Shown: positions 1 through 8,726 of the stretch, piece by piece
Layout of the letters: the number at the start of each line of letters is the position of its first letter
Position numbering within the stretch: position 1 is the stretch's first letter
Assembly: GCF_004801295.1 (NCBI RefSeq)
Contig: NZ_SSOC01000002.1
Span: 647,443 to 711,442, forward strand
DNA length: 64,000 nt
Reading direction: 5' to 3'
Source of the DNA: Pseudothauera nasutitermitis
GTDB lineage: Bacteria > Pseudomonadota > Gammaproteobacteria > Burkholderiales > Rhodocyclaceae
Notes under the pieces: model-generated
Databases searched by the model: none
Seen by the model: only the letters and a program-made list of their open reading frames with translations
What the model was told of the DNA's origin: nothing
Program-made: the position numbers and the translations under genes

Positions 1-1251
1 CAGGTAGTTGGCCGTGATGGCCGGCGACGCCGCGAAGTCCTTCGAGCGGATATGGACAGCCCCCGTCGAGGCCGGCCGCAGAACGAAGGAGGACAGGCTG
101 AAGCCCGGATGGCGGTCCAGCGTGTTGCTGAGATTGCCGCTCTGGTGCCCGGCGCTGTAATGCAGCAGCTGGATCTTGGCATCGGCACGCGCGAGTTCCT
201 TGCGGGTGCGCACCCACGCATGGGCCGTGGCGCCGATCATCGCCAGGGGCCCTTCCCTGCGCGCAAGCCACTGCGCCGCCGCCTTCATCTTCCAGATCCA
301 GGAGTGCTGAACGTCGTTCAGACCGCCCCGGAAGGTCGTCCGCAGGCCCACGCGCGTATTGAGATGGTCGCGCAGGTTTTCTCCGACGCCGGGCAGGTGG
401 AGCCGGGTCGGGATGCCGTTGCGTGCCAGCACTTCATGCTGGCCGATGCCGGAGAGTTCCAGCAACTGGGGAGACTGGATCGTGCCGCAGGCGACGATGA
501 TTTCACGGGCTGCTGCGACGGTCTGCAATCCGACGGCGGTGGCGTATTCCACGCCGACCGCGCGCCTGCCGTCGAGAAGAATCCGCGTTGCGCTTGCCTG
601 CCGGCGGATGACCAGTCCGTTGCGGGCTGCCGCGTCCTTGAGGTAGGCGCGGTCGTTGGCATGGCGCAATCCGTTGCGCAGGTTGAACTGCAGGTAGGCG
701 GCCCCTTCCGGCACGCCGGCGTTGTAGTCGGCGACGAGCGGCACGCCCTGGTTGCGGCAGGCAGTGAGAAAGGCGTCGGTCAACGCGTCGGAGGGCCGGC
801 GCCGCTCGATGGAAACCGCGCCGTCTGCACCCCGTTGCGCGGGGTCGCCGCCGGGATAGGCCTCGCTGCGGCGGAAGTGGTCGAGCAGGTCGCGGTAGGC
901 CCAGCCCGTGCAGCCCTGGGCCGCCCATTGGTCGTACTCGTCGGGGTCGCCGCGCACCCACAACATGCCGTTGACCAGCGAACAGCCGCCCAGCCCCTGG
1001 CCCCGGGGCCAGACGATTTCCCGCCCCCGCAGCGCGGGCTCCGGGGCGCTGCGGTAATTCCGCACCCCCCGTTTGGCGGCCAGCGCGAAGGGCGTGAGCA
1101 CCGGCAGGCGGAAACGCACGCCCGGCTCGCGCTGCCCCGCCTCCAGGAGCAGTACGCGGAACTCCGGCCGTTCGGCGAGGCGGGCGGCGACCGCCGCGCC
1201 GGCGGAGCCTCCGCCGACGACGATGAAGTCGAAAGTTTCTCCCGGCGGCAT
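1..1251 (-). CDS. GMC-family FAD oxidoreductase (choline dehydrogenase-like), 3' end beyond window
   Basis: A flavin-dependent alcohol/choline-type oxidoreductase. The N-terminal Rossmann motif VVGGGSAGAAVAARL is present at about residues 10-25. It is followed by the GMC signatures GQGLGGCSLVNGMLWVRG (about residue 85) and a second signature region with ACGTIQSPQLLELSGIG. The last visible codons (AVHIRSKDF) belong to the substrate-binding C-terminal part. 417 codons are visible, against roughly 530 in the family, so the C-terminal His/Asn active-site region lies outside. The start ATG at 1251 is preceded by GAGGTGG. It is the last visible gene of a minus-strand run starting at 5637 that includes an ABC importer, an SDR and an amidohydrolase-like protein. 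The substrate is unknown. Confidence 0.9.
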   Translation of the reverse strand, partial: MPPGETFDFIVVGGGSAGAAVAARLAERPEFRVLLLEAGQREPGVRFRLPVLTPFALAAKRGVRNYRSAPEPALRGREIVWPRGQGLGGCSLVNGMLWVRGDPDEYDQWAAQGCTGWAYRDLLDHFRRSEAYPGGDPAQRGADGAVSIERRRPSDALTDAFLTACRNQGVPLVADYNAGVPEGAAYLQFNLRNGLRHANDRAYLKDAAARNGLVIRRQASATRILLDGRRAVGVEYATAVGLQTVAAAREIIVACGTIQSPQLLELSGIGQHEVLARNGIPTRLHLPGVGENLRDHLNTRVGLRTTFRGGLNDVQHSWIWKMKAAAQWLARREGPLAMIGATAHAWVRTRKELARADAKIQLLHYSAGHQSGNLSNTLDRHPGFSLSSFVLRPASTGAVHIRSKDFAASPAITANYL

Positions 1252-1295
1252 GCCCACCTCAACGTACCTGCGTTGCCCGGCGCCGTGCCATGCGC

Positions 1296-2141
1296 TCAGG
1301 GGCGGGGAATGCCGAACAGCTCGGCGGCGTTGAGGCCCAGCAGGCGTTCCTTGACCGCATCGGCGAGCGGCAGTTGCAGATACTTCTGCAGATGTTCGGC
1401 ATGCGGCGAGACCGGGTAGGCGGTGGCGAAGAGCACGCGCTCCTGGCCGTAGGTGCGCACCAGCGCCAGGTAGTCGGCTTCGCCGGGCAGGCCGGGGAAG
1501 TAGAGGTCCGGCAGCACCCACACGTTGTCGCGCCGGAACACCACGCCGCACATTTCCTGCACGTGGGGATAGCCGCCATGCACCGCGACGATCTTCAGCC
1601 GGGGGAAGTTGTCCGCGATGCGGTCGATGAACACCGGGTCGCTGTAGCCGATGTCGGGGCCGGCGCTGCCGCCGCCCATGACGTAGGCCACCAGGCCGGC
1701 GGCCTGCGCCGCTTCGTAGATCGGGAAATTGCTGGTGTGATCGACCGGGTGGCGGTGCGCGCCCAGGGCGCTTTCGATGGTGATGCCCTTGAAACCGGCC
1801 GCCAGCACGCCATCGACGAAGGCCCCGGCGTCGTCGATGAGGTCGGCGTCCGCGGCCGCCAGCCCGGTCAGGTAGCCGTTGCTGCCCGCGACCAGCGCCT
1901 GCAGCGACTGCGGATCCCCGCCGCCGAAGGTCGGATTGATCGCGCGGCCCGGCACGATTCCGTGGGCGATCCCGGCGGCGCGCATTTCGCCGAAGACCAC
2001 CTCGACGCTGGAGGTATCCGGGTGGGGCACGTGCCCGTAGCCGGCCTGCCGCCGGAAGCCGTACAAAAAGTCGCGTTCGTACAGCTTGCTGTCCGTGAAC
2101 ATGCTGATCGGGGGACGAACGCGCGCGTCGACAATGAACAT
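1296..2141 (-). CDS. Amidohydrolase-2 (TIM-barrel) family protein lacking usual metal ligands
   Basis: A 281-residue protein with the overall pattern of the amidohydrolase-2/ACMSD-like family: an N-terminal FIVDARVRPP strand, GFKGI in mid-barrel, VAVHGGYPHVQEM, and a C-terminal LFATAYPVSPHAEHL. Family members normally carry HxH in the first motif and an Asp in the last (FGSDYP). Here these positions read RVR and ATAYP, so two of the metal-binding elements are missing while the mid-barrel His is kept. An in-frame ATG lies at 2156, but the ATG at 2141 fits better, with GAGAG upstream. It sits 34 bp after the SDR gene and 44 bp before the GMC gene, so it is probably co-transcribed. It may be a non-metal hydrolase or lactonase; function not known. 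Confidence 0.8.
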   Translation of the reverse strand: MFIVDARVRPPISMFTDSKLYERDFLYGFRRQAGYGHVPHPDTSSVEVVFGEMRAAGIAHGIVPGRAINPTFGGGDPQSLQALVAGSNGYLTGLAAADADLIDDAGAFVDGVLAAGFKGITIESALGAHRHPVDHTSNFPIYEAAQAAGLVAYVMGGGSAGPDIGYSDPVFIDRIADNFPRLKIVAVHGGYPHVQEMCGVVFRRDNVWVLPDLYFPGLPGEADYLALVRTYGQERVLFATAYPVSPHAEHLQKYLQLPLADAVKERLLGLNAAELFGIPRP

Positions 2142-2190
2142 TTCCTGCTCTCTCATGAAAAAAGGTGGAACGATCCGGTCCCCATGCCGC

Positions 2191-2949
2191 TCAGGCAGCC
2201 AGAAAGCCGCCGTCGCAAGGGATGATGGCGCCGGTTACGTAGTTGGAGGCATCGGCGGCGAGAAACACCGCCAGCCCTGCAAGGTCTTCGGCGACACCCC
2301 AGCGCCCCGCCGGGATGCGCGCGAGGATTCCGCCCTGCCCGTCGGCATCCGCGCGGATGGCCGACGTCATGGCGGTTTCCATGAAGCCGGGCGCGATGGC
2401 GTTCACCTGGATGCCGAGCGGCGCGAGGTCGTTCGACAGCGAGCGCGTCAGTTGCGCGATCCCGCCCTTGCTGACGCCGTAGGCGACCGCCTGGTGCGAG
2501 CCGATCGAGCTGCGGATGGAGGCGAGGTTGATGATCTTGCCGCGCCCCCGCACCGCCATCCCGCGGGCGAACGCCTGGCTCAGCAGAAAGGCGGCGGTGA
2601 GGTTCAGCGCCAGCACCGCGTCCCAGTCCGCGACGGGGAAATCCAGCGCCTCCCCGCGAATCTGCAGGCCGGCGTTGTTGACCAGAATGTCCACCCGGCC
2701 GTCCAATGCTTGGCGGGCGGCCTCGGCGGCACGCTGCAGTTCCTGCCGGTCGGCGAGATCCGCCTGGATGGCATGGGCCACCGCCGGCTCCTCCCCCGCC
2801 TGCACGGCCGGCATGGGCAGCCGATCGACGCCGGCCACGCGCGCGCCCGCCGCGCTCAGGGCGCGGGCGATGCCCAGCCCCAGCCCCCTGGCCGCGCCGG
2901 TGACGACGGCGTGGCGGCCGGCCAGATCGAAAAGCCCGCCGGGATTCAC
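2191..2949 (-). CDS. Short-chain dehydrogenase/reductase
   Basis: A 252-residue NAD(P)-dependent oxidoreductase of the classical SDR family. Visible motifs are the cofactor-binding TGAARGLGLGIA near residue 18, NNAG near residue 91, the catalytic Ser in the SIRSS segment, and the catalytic YGVSK (Tyr-x3-Lys). IAPGFMETAM and the C-terminal ASNYVTGAIIPCDGG are also typical. The pattern resembles the gluconate 5-dehydrogenase/KduD subgroup, but the substrate cannot be told. Its ATG overlaps the stop of the upstream solute-binding protein by 4 bp (2946-2949), which indicates translational coupling within the operon. Confidence 0.92.
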   Translation of the reverse strand: MNPGGLFDLAGRHAVVTGAARGLGLGIARALSAAGARVAGVDRLPMPAVQAGEEPAVAHAIQADLADRQELQRAAEAARQALDGRVDILVNNAGLQIRGEALDFPVADWDAVLALNLTAAFLLSQAFARGMAVRGRGKIINLASIRSSIGSHQAVAYGVSKGGIAQLTRSLSNDLAPLGIQVNAIAPGFMETAMTSAIRADADGQGGILARIPAGRWGVAEDLAGLAVFLAADASNYVTGAIIPCDGGFLAA

Positions 2950-3902
2950 TGCGCGGCCGAGGTATCGACGAAACGCTCGACGTCGAACGCGTTGCGGATC
3001 AGCCGGTTCTCCAGCATGAAGGCCACGGAACGCTTCAGTTCATCCTTCACCGCGCCATCGACCTTCGGGGCGAACTCGGAACGCCCGAAGGCGATGTTCA
3101 ACTGCTCCGGCGTGAGCCCGAAAATCGGCGCCAGCACGGCGGCCGCTTCCGCCGGCTGCGTGCGGATGAAGTCCGCGCCACGCTCCAGCGCCTTCAGATA
3201 GGCGCGGACGAACTCCGGATCCTGTTTGAGGACCGCCGCCGAGGCGATGACCGGATTGAGGTTGCTCTTCAGGCCCCGGCCATCGCGCAGGGCGCGCGCC
3301 TGCCCTTCGCTTTCCAGCTTGGTGAACACCGGGTCCCAGACCAGCGCGGCATCGATGTCGCCCTTGATCAGCGTGGTGCCCATGTCCTGCAGGCCGAGGT
3401 TGATGAATTCGATGTCGGAGAGCTTCAGCCCCGCTTCGGCAAGCACCAGCACCAGCAGTTCGTGCACGTTGCCGCCCCGCAGGGTGGCGACCTTCTTGCC
3501 CTTCAGTTCCTTCACGCTCTTGATCGGCGAATCCGCCCGCACCAGCAGCGCCTGCGCGCCACCGCCCTTGTACGCCAGCCCCACCAGGCGCGTATCGATG
3601 CCGGAGGCGTGGCCGGCGATGGCCGGCGAATCGCCGAGCGCGGCGATGTCGATGTTGCGCGAGGCAAAGGCTTCATTGACCGGGGGGCCGCCGGCGAACT
3701 GGAACCAGCTCACCTTGACGTCGCCGCGTCCGGCCGCCTTGAGTTCTTCTTCCACCCAGCCCTTTTCCTTGGCCAGCAGGATGCCCGCGTAGGGCACGAA
3801 GGGCATCACGCCGATCCTGAGCGCATCGGCCGCGAGTGCGCTACCCGCCATCACACCGGACACGGCCAGCGCCGCGACGAACCTGCCTGCTGTTTTCAAC
3901 AT
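2946..3902 (-). CDS. ABC transporter substrate-binding protein (sulfonate/nitrate/taurine type)
   Basis: A 318-residue periplasmic binding protein of the SsuA/TauA/NrtA type. It has a signal peptide with hydrophobic core and AxA cleavage site (about residues 1-24, SALAADALRIG). The family features KSVKELKGKKVATLRGGNVHELL and DAALVWDPVF are visible. It delivers its ligand to the permease and ATPase encoded upstream on the same strand. Ligand identity is not evident; relatives bind alkanesulfonates, taurine, nitrate or pyrimidine precursors. The gene is separated from the ATPase gene by 92 bp and overlaps the SDR gene by 4 bp. Confidence 0.9.
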   Translation of the reverse strand: MLKTAGRFVAALAVSGVMAGSALAADALRIGVMPFVPYAGILLAKEKGWVEEELKAAGRGDVKVSWFQFAGGPPVNEAFASRNIDIAALGDSPAIAGHASGIDTRLVGLAYKGGGAQALLVRADSPIKSVKELKGKKVATLRGGNVHELLVLVLAEAGLKLSDIEFINLGLQDMGTTLIKGDIDAALVWDPVFTKLESEGQARALRDGRGLKSNLNPVIASAAVLKQDPEFVRAYLKALERGADFIRTQPAEAAAVLAPIFGLTPEQLNIAFGRSEFAPKVDGAVKDELKRSVAFMLENRLIRNAFDVERFVDTSAAQ

Positions 3903-3994
3903 CTCATTTTCCTTTCAATGCATTGAATGGGCAGCCACGGCCAAGGCCGCGGTCTGCGGTGGGCATCCGGGCACATTGCCGCAGGCCCGGTACT

Positions 3995-4801
3995 TCACTT
4001 CTCAACGTGGAAAAAACGCTCGTACAGCGAAAGGCGCATGGCGGCGAAGGCCGGATCGCCCCGGCCGCGGGGGCGCGGCAGGTCCACGTCCAGCAAGGCC
4101 GCGAGGCGGCCGGGACGGTTGGTCAGCACGGCGATCCGGTCGCCCAGATACAAGGCTTCCTCGATGTCGTGGGTGACCAGGATGGTGGTGATCCTTTCCG
4201 ACTGGCGGATGCGCAGCAATTCATCCTGCAGTTGCAGGCGCGTCATCGCATCGAGCGCGCCGAAGGGCTCGTCCAGCAGCAGGACGCTCGGACGGTGCGC
4301 GAGCGCGCGGGCGATCGCCACCCGCTGCGCCATGCCGCCGGACAGCTGGTGCGGATAGGCCGTGCGGAAGGCCCGCAGGCCGACCAGTTCCAGCTTCTCG
4401 TCCACGATGGCGCGGCGCGCCGCCGGCTCCACCCGATGCAGAGCGAGTTCGACGTTCTGTTCGACCGTCATCCACGGCAGCAGGCGATGGTCCTGAAACA
4501 CGATGCCGCGATTGAGGCGGGCCCCGGCCAGCCGCTCCTCTCCCAGGGCGACCTCGCCGGCATCGCCCTGCTCCAGGCCGGCGATGATCTTCAGCAGCGT
4601 GCTTTTCCCACAGCCGCTGGCCCCGACGATGCTGGTCACGCTGCCGGCCGGAAAGTCCAGGGTGATGTGTTCCAGCGCATGGACGGCGGCGCCGTCCGCG
4701 CCGGCATAGGACTTCGACAGTTCCTTGACCCGCAGGGTGGGCGCTGTGGCGGCGCCGGCGTCCGCCGCAGCGGGGCGCCCGGCCAGAAGCGTTGCCGTCA
4801 T
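3995..4801 (-). CDS. ABC transporter ATP-binding protein (SsuB/TauB-like)
   Basis: The 268-residue nucleotide-binding subunit of the importer. It shows Walker A GASGCGKST (about residue 60), Q-loop VFQDHRLLPW, signature LSGGMAQR, Walker B VLLLDEPFGALD and H-loop VTHD. The reading frame stays open far upstream inside the permease gene. The start is set at the ATG at 4801, which overlaps the permease stop by 4 bp. The preceding residues are out of frame with the permease and carry no domain. The short C-terminal tail (RPGRLAALLDVDLPRPR) is typical of the nitrate/sulfonate/taurine subgroup. Confidence 0.93.
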   Translation of the reverse strand: MTATLLAGRPAAADAGAATAPTLRVKELSKSYAGADGAAVHALEHITLDFPAGSVTSIVGASGCGKSTLLKIIAGLEQGDAGEVALGEERLAGARLNRGIVFQDHRLLPWMTVEQNVELALHRVEPAARRAIVDEKLELVGLRAFRTAYPHQLSGGMAQRVAIARALAHRPSVLLLDEPFGALDAMTRLQLQDELLRIRQSERITTILVTHDIEEALYLGDRIAVLTNRPGRLAALLDVDLPRPRGRGDPAFAAMRLSLYERFFHVEK

Positions 4802-5637
4802 GCCGCCCCCAGCCCGTTGAACTGCGAACGCCAGCGGATCAGCCTGCGCTCCAGATAGCGCAGCGCGTCGTCGGTGATCTTGCCCAGCACACCGAGCGCG
4901 AGCATGCCCGCCAGCACCAGATCGGCCTGCGACACGGCCCGGCCATCCATGATCAGAAAGCCGATGCCGCTCGACGCAGCGATCAGTTCCGCCGCGACCA
5001 CGCACATCCAGGCCAGCGCGAGCCCCAGGCGCAACCCGCTCATCACTTGCGGCAATGCACCCGGCAGCATGATCTTCAGAATGAACAGGCGGCGCGGCAA
5101 TTCCAGCGCGCGCGCCAGTTCCACGTAACGCTTGTCGGTCTGGCGGATCGCATCCACCGTGCTGACCAGAATGGGAAAGAACGCCCCGAGCGCGATGATG
5201 AAGATCTTCGCCCCCTCGTCGATGCCGAACCACAGGATGGCCAGCGGAATCCAGGCGATCGGCGGCACCGGCTTCAGGATCTGGATCAGCAGATCGACGA
5301 AACGGTCGAGCGAATGGAAAATGCCGATCGCGATGCCCAGCGCCACCGCCAGCAGCGCAGCCAGCAGATATCCCTGGATCACGCGCTGCCCGCTGGCGCT
5401 GACATGGCGCCACAGATCCCCGGAATCGAGCAGATAGACGACCGTCTCCGCAACGTAGAGCGGCGAAGGCAGTAGCGCCGGAGAAATGAATCCCGCCCCC
5501 GAGAGCAATTGCCACAAGGCAATCAGCGCAAGCGGCAGGCCGAAGCGGTGCAGAAATGCCAGCAGCAGGCGCCTCGCCCTGGCGGGCAGCGCGTATTCAC
5601 CGCGCAGCGCCAATTTGGCAATTTGGTTCGTGGACAT
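4798..5637 (-). CDS. ABC transporter permease (SsuC/TauC-like)
   Basis: A 279-residue inner-membrane permease with about six hydrophobic segments. The EAA loop typical of binding-protein-dependent permeases is visible (ELARALELPRRLFILKIMLP, about residues 172-191). The PPIAWIPLAILWFG segment near residue 125 is characteristic of the sulfonate/nitrate/taurine subgroup. This is the first gene of the minus-strand operon. The gene order permease, ATPase, binding protein, SDR, amidohydrolase-like, GMC oxidoreductase suggests uptake and oxidation of one imported compound. Confidence 0.92.
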   Translation of the reverse strand: MSTNQIAKLALRGEYALPARARRLLLAFLHRFGLPLALIALWQLLSGAGFISPALLPSPLYVAETVVYLLDSGDLWRHVSASGQRVIQGYLLAALLAVALGIAIGIFHSLDRFVDLLIQILKPVPPIAWIPLAILWFGIDEGAKIFIIALGAFFPILVSTVDAIRQTDKRYVELARALELPRRLFILKIMLPGALPQVMSGLRLGLALAWMCVVAAELIAASSGIGFLIMDGRAVSQADLVLAGMLALGVLGKITDDALRYLERRLIRWRSQFNGLGAA

Positions 5638-6121
5638 TGTTCGGCTCGTTGAATCGGCAGAATGCGCGGCTTCCGGAATTTCCGGAGCAGCACGGTGGCA
5701 ATTCTACGAACCGCCCCAAAGGACGAATTAGATTGGTTTTTGATATGGATAGCGGGAAAGAAGATGAAGCGGACGTTCGGGTACCGGCTTCGGCGTAAGC
5801 GTGCATGCAGGCGTGCCGGCGTGAAGTGACTTGTCCTTTCGCCATACGCCGAACCGGATAAAGCCCCAGCACGCCGGATCATTGATGAAAAGGGGAAACG
5901 CACGGCCCATCGGGAAAACCAATTCGGGATTCCTGCAATGGCCGCCGTACCGTTACGGCATGGCAATGCAACGCATCGCCGCTCATAAGCAAATCCGAAT
6001 TCGTTCGTTTGAGACGGATTGCGCGAAATTACACTGCCGCCTACATCGGATCGGCCGGACCTGGGATGGCATATCGCCTTCCTTTCCGGCGCGAAGCGTG
6101 CAGCATTGGCCGGGGGTGCAA
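5638..6121. other. Divergent intergenic region, no gene seen
   Basis: A 484-bp spacer between the minus-strand ABC operon and the plus-strand radical SAM gene, less GC-rich than its surroundings. Apart from the palindrome at 5672-5686, I see only a weak plus-strand promoter candidate (TTGAGA at 6009-6014 and TACACT at 6030-6035, 15-bp spacing). Open frames here have no coding character. Confidence 0.5.
5672..5686. promoter_or_regulatory. 15-bp palindrome upstream of the ABC/SDR/GMC operon
   Basis: TCCGGAATTTCCGGA has perfect 7-bp arms around a single central base, 35-49 bp before the first ATG of the minus-strand operon. It is well placed as a repressor operator or leader hairpin. The regulator is unknown and no regulator gene lies next to it. 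Confidence 0.4.
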
Positions 6122-7390
6122 ATGGGATTCGCGCAATTGAAGGACGTGGCGCCGGGACGCCGGGAGTTCAACGAGACGGTTTCCGGACATCCGGACTTCC
6201 CCCAACTCATCGCGCTCAAGATCGACGTCCAGCGGCGTGGCGTGCATTACACCGATCAGGCGCTTTCCATGGTCGATGCGGAAATCCACCAGCTGCGCAG
6301 CGCGAATATCTTCGGCACGCGTGACGCCGTATTGCGGCCGCAGTTGCCGGACTCCCTGCTGTTGCGCGACGGCACCAGCATCGTGGTCGATCCGTCCCCG
6401 CTCGACCACGACCCGTATTTCGTCGATCTGATCGACGGCCGCCTGTTTCTCGTCGATGCCGGCGAGGTGCTGGAAGAAGTGGATCTATGGCACAAACCCC
6501 GCTTCTACGACAAATTCACCCGTTCCGGCATTCCGATGAATCTCGTGGCCCAGGCCAGGCCGCAGCGCATCAATCTGTTCCTGTCGAGCTATTGCCATTT
6601 CTGGGCCAAGGACGACGGCGGCTGCAAGTTCTGCGACATCGTCAATTTCGGCAAGCAGCAAAAGAGCATTTTCGCCGGCAAGCCGAATCGTCCCCGCCCG
6701 GCGGACATCGCCGAGACGGTCCGGGAGGCGCTCAGGGAACGCGGCCGGTTCACCACCTTCTGCATCACCGGCGGGTCCGTGCTCAAGGGTGGGGAACTGT
6801 TCGACGTGGAGGTTTCCCACTACATCGAAACGCTGCAGGCCATCGGCGAGAACTTCTCCACCCGCAAGTTCCCCAGCCAGATCGTCGCCTCCGCCTTCAA
6901 CGAGCGGCAACTCTCCCGCCTCTACGAGGAAACGGGCCTGAGCAGCTACACGACGGACCTGGAAGTGCTCGATGAAAGACTGTTCCAGTGGATCTGCCCC
7001 GGCAAGGCGGAGCACGTCGGCTACAAGGAATGGCGCAGCCGGCTGATCCGCGCGGTGGACATCTTCGGGCGCGGCTACGTGAATACCGGCATCGTCGGCG
7101 GCATCGAACTGGCCAGGCCGCACGGTTTCCGGACGGAGGCGGAAGGGCTCGCCAGAACGCTGGACGAGGCCGAGTTCCTCGCGGAAAACGGCGTTTCGAC
7201 GATCCACACCGTGTGGGTGCCGCGTCCGGGTTCCACCTTCGGCGACCAGACGGCGCCTTCGCTCGATTACTACATCCGTCTTGCCAAGGGCCTGCATGCC
7301 CTCCGGGTCAAATACCGCCTGCGCGTCGATTTCGACGACTATCGCCGCTGCGGGAACCATCCGGATACCGATCTGGCCCGTCTTCTCTGA
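6122..7390 (+). CDS. Radical SAM protein with C-x9-C-x2-C cluster motif
   Basis: A 422-residue radical SAM-like enzyme. The candidate 4Fe-4S motif is YCHFWAKDDGGCKFCDI (about residues 157-173), a C-x9-C-x2-C spacing instead of the classical C-x3-C-x2-C. It is followed by a GGSVLKGGE segment (about residue 219) matching the SAM-binding GGE region. The C-terminal half contains GYVNTGIVGGIE and TIHTVWVPRPGSTFG. About 150 residues precede the cluster. The start at 6122 is chosen because GGGGGTG lies just upstream; the open frame extends to 5831 without coding character. It ends 17 bp before a PPOX-type protein gene, so the two are probably co-transcribed. Substrate unknown. Confidence 0.8.
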   Translation: MGFAQLKDVAPGRREFNETVSGHPDFPQLIALKIDVQRRGVHYTDQALSMVDAEIHQLRSANIFGTRDAVLRPQLPDSLLLRDGTSIVVDPSPLDHDPYFVDLIDGRLFLVDAGEVLEEVDLWHKPRFYDKFTRSGIPMNLVAQARPQRINLFLSSYCHFWAKDDGGCKFCDIVNFGKQQKSIFAGKPNRPRPADIAETVREALRERGRFTTFCITGGSVLKGGELFDVEVSHYIETLQAIGENFSTRKFPSQIVASAFNERQLSRLYEETGLSSYTTDLEVLDERLFQWICPGKAEHVGYKEWRSRLIRAVDIFGRGYVNTGIVGGIELARPHGFRTEAEGLARTLDEAEFLAENGVSTIHTVWVPRPGSTFGDQTAPSLDYYIRLAKGLHALRVKYRLRVDFDDYRRCGNHPDTDLARLL

Positions 7391-7407
7391 TTATGGATGG
7401 CTCACCC

Positions 7408-7884
7408 ATGACAAGCGCTGTCACTTCCGGCGTCGCCGCACTGATCAACGACCGCGACACCACCAAGGTGCTGGTCACCACCGATGCGTCGGGCGTTCCC
7501 CACGCGGCGGTCACCGACTTCGTCCAATGCGGCGAAGACGGCAGGATTCTGTACTTCGAACCCCTGGAGTCCTCCGTCGCCAACCGCAACCTGACCGCCA
7601 GCATCTGGTTCGACCGGCAGGTTTCCATCGCGCTGCGCACCCCGGCCGACGAGCGTTTCCACATCGGCGCACGGCCGCTGCGGGCGCTTGTCGCCGGGCC
7701 GGCGTTCCAGCGCCATTACGATGCTTTCAGGGCGCGCTTCGGCGACCTGGATCTGGCCACGGTGTGGGTGCTCCAGCCCGAACGGGTCGATGACCAGGAC
7801 TTCGAGCAGGCCCGCAGGCGGCAGGCCGAGGACAGGCCGTTCTTCCAGCACCTGGACAGGATCGCCAGGCACGCATCGCCGTGA
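7408..7884 (+). CDS. Pyridoxamine 5'-phosphate oxidase-like flavin-binding protein
   Basis: A 158-residue split-barrel protein of the PPOX/FMN-binding type: TTKVLVTTDASGVPHAAVTDFVQ, then GRILYFEPLESSVANRNL, then an antiparallel barrel. Such proteins bind FMN, F420 or heme and act as small oxidoreductases. The ATG at 7408 is preferred because GGATGG precedes it; an in-frame ATG at 7393 would add five residues. It lies immediately behind the radical SAM gene, which suggests a redox step on the same substrate. It ends facing urtE, which runs in the opposite direction. Confidence 0.75.
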   Translation: MTSAVTSGVAALINDRDTTKVLVTTDASGVPHAAVTDFVQCGEDGRILYFEPLESSVANRNLTASIWFDRQVSIALRTPADERFHIGARPLRALVAGPAFQRHYDAFRARFGDLDLATVWVLQPERVDDQDFEQARRRQAEDRPFFQHLDRIARHASP

Positions 7885-7905
7885 TGGCTGCCCTGGCGCG
7901 GCGCC

Positions 7906-8598
7906 CTACACCGCCAGCGCCTCCCGCACCCCATCCACATCCATGTCCTTCCCCGCCCCGCGCATGACGATCTCGCCGCGCTCCATCACCAGATAGTGAT
8001 CCGCCAGCGAGCGCGCGAAGTCGTAGTACTGCTCCACCAGCAGGATCGCCATCTCGCCGGTTTCCGCCAGGCTGCGGATGGCGCGTTCGATGTCCTTGAT
8101 GATGGAGGGCTGGATGCCTTCGGTGGGTTCGTCGAGGATCAGCAGGCGGGGGCCGGCGGCCAGCGCGCGGCCGATGGCGAGTTGCTGCTGCTGGCCGCCG
8201 GAGAGGTCGCCGCCGCGCCGGGCCAGCATCTGGCGCAGCACGGGGAACATGGTGAAGATGCGTTCCGGCACGGCCTCGCCGCGCGGGCGGGTGGCGAGGC
8301 CCATCAGCAGGTTTTCTTCCACGCTGAGGCGCGGAAAGATTTCGCGGCCCTGGGGTACGTAGCCGATGCCGGCGCGCACGCGCTCGTAGGACGGCGCGCG
8401 GGTGATTTCCCGGCCGGCGAAGTCGATGCTGCCGCTGGCGGCAGGCACCAGGCCCATCAGGGTCTTCAGCAGCGTGGTCTTGCCCACGCCGTTGCGCCCC
8501 AGCAGCGTGGTGACCTGGCCCAGCGGCACCTCGAAGGACAGGTTGCGCAGGATGTGGCTGCCGCCGTAGTACTGATTGAGCTGGTCGACCTGGAGCAT
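7906..8598 (-). CDS. urtE: Urea ABC transporter ATP-binding subunit UrtE
   Basis: A 230-residue branched-chain-amide-type ATPase (LivF family). Visible are NQYYGGSHIL, Walker A GRNGVGKTT, GYVPQGREIFPRLSVEENL, signature LSGGQQQQ and Walker B LLILDEPTEGIQPSIIKDI, followed by LLVEQYYDFA. The GGSHIL start region and the EGIQPSII stretch are characteristic of UrtE. The start MLQVDQLNQYY at 8598 gives the usual UrtE length; in-frame ATGs at 8610 and 8658 are possible. Unusually, urtE is about 6.9 kb away from urtD, with the DyP-receptor-MFS-peptidase block in between. Confidence 0.9.
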   Translation of the reverse strand: MLQVDQLNQYYGGSHILRNLSFEVPLGQVTTLLGRNGVGKTTLLKTLMGLVPAASGSIDFAGREITRAPSYERVRAGIGYVPQGREIFPRLSVEENLLMGLATRPRGEAVPERIFTMFPVLRQMLARRGGDLSGGQQQQLAIGRALAAGPRLLILDEPTEGIQPSIIKDIERAIRSLAETGEMAILLVEQYYDFARSLADHYLVMERGEIVMRGAGKDMDVDGVREALAV

Positions 8599-8726
8599 GG
8601 TGATGGGCATTCCGTGGGAGGGATACGCGGCGCCCGCGCATGGCGCGGACCCACGCATCGCAGACTACGGAATGCCCGGCGGCGCCGGAATACGCAGGAT
8701 GGCGTAGCCGGTGCGCGGGGCGCGGC

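Noticed and set aside
3995..5515. ABC ATPase extended N-terminally to 506 residues
   Set aside because: The extra part is the permease gene in the wrong frame; the coupled ATG at 4801 fits the 4-bp overlap.
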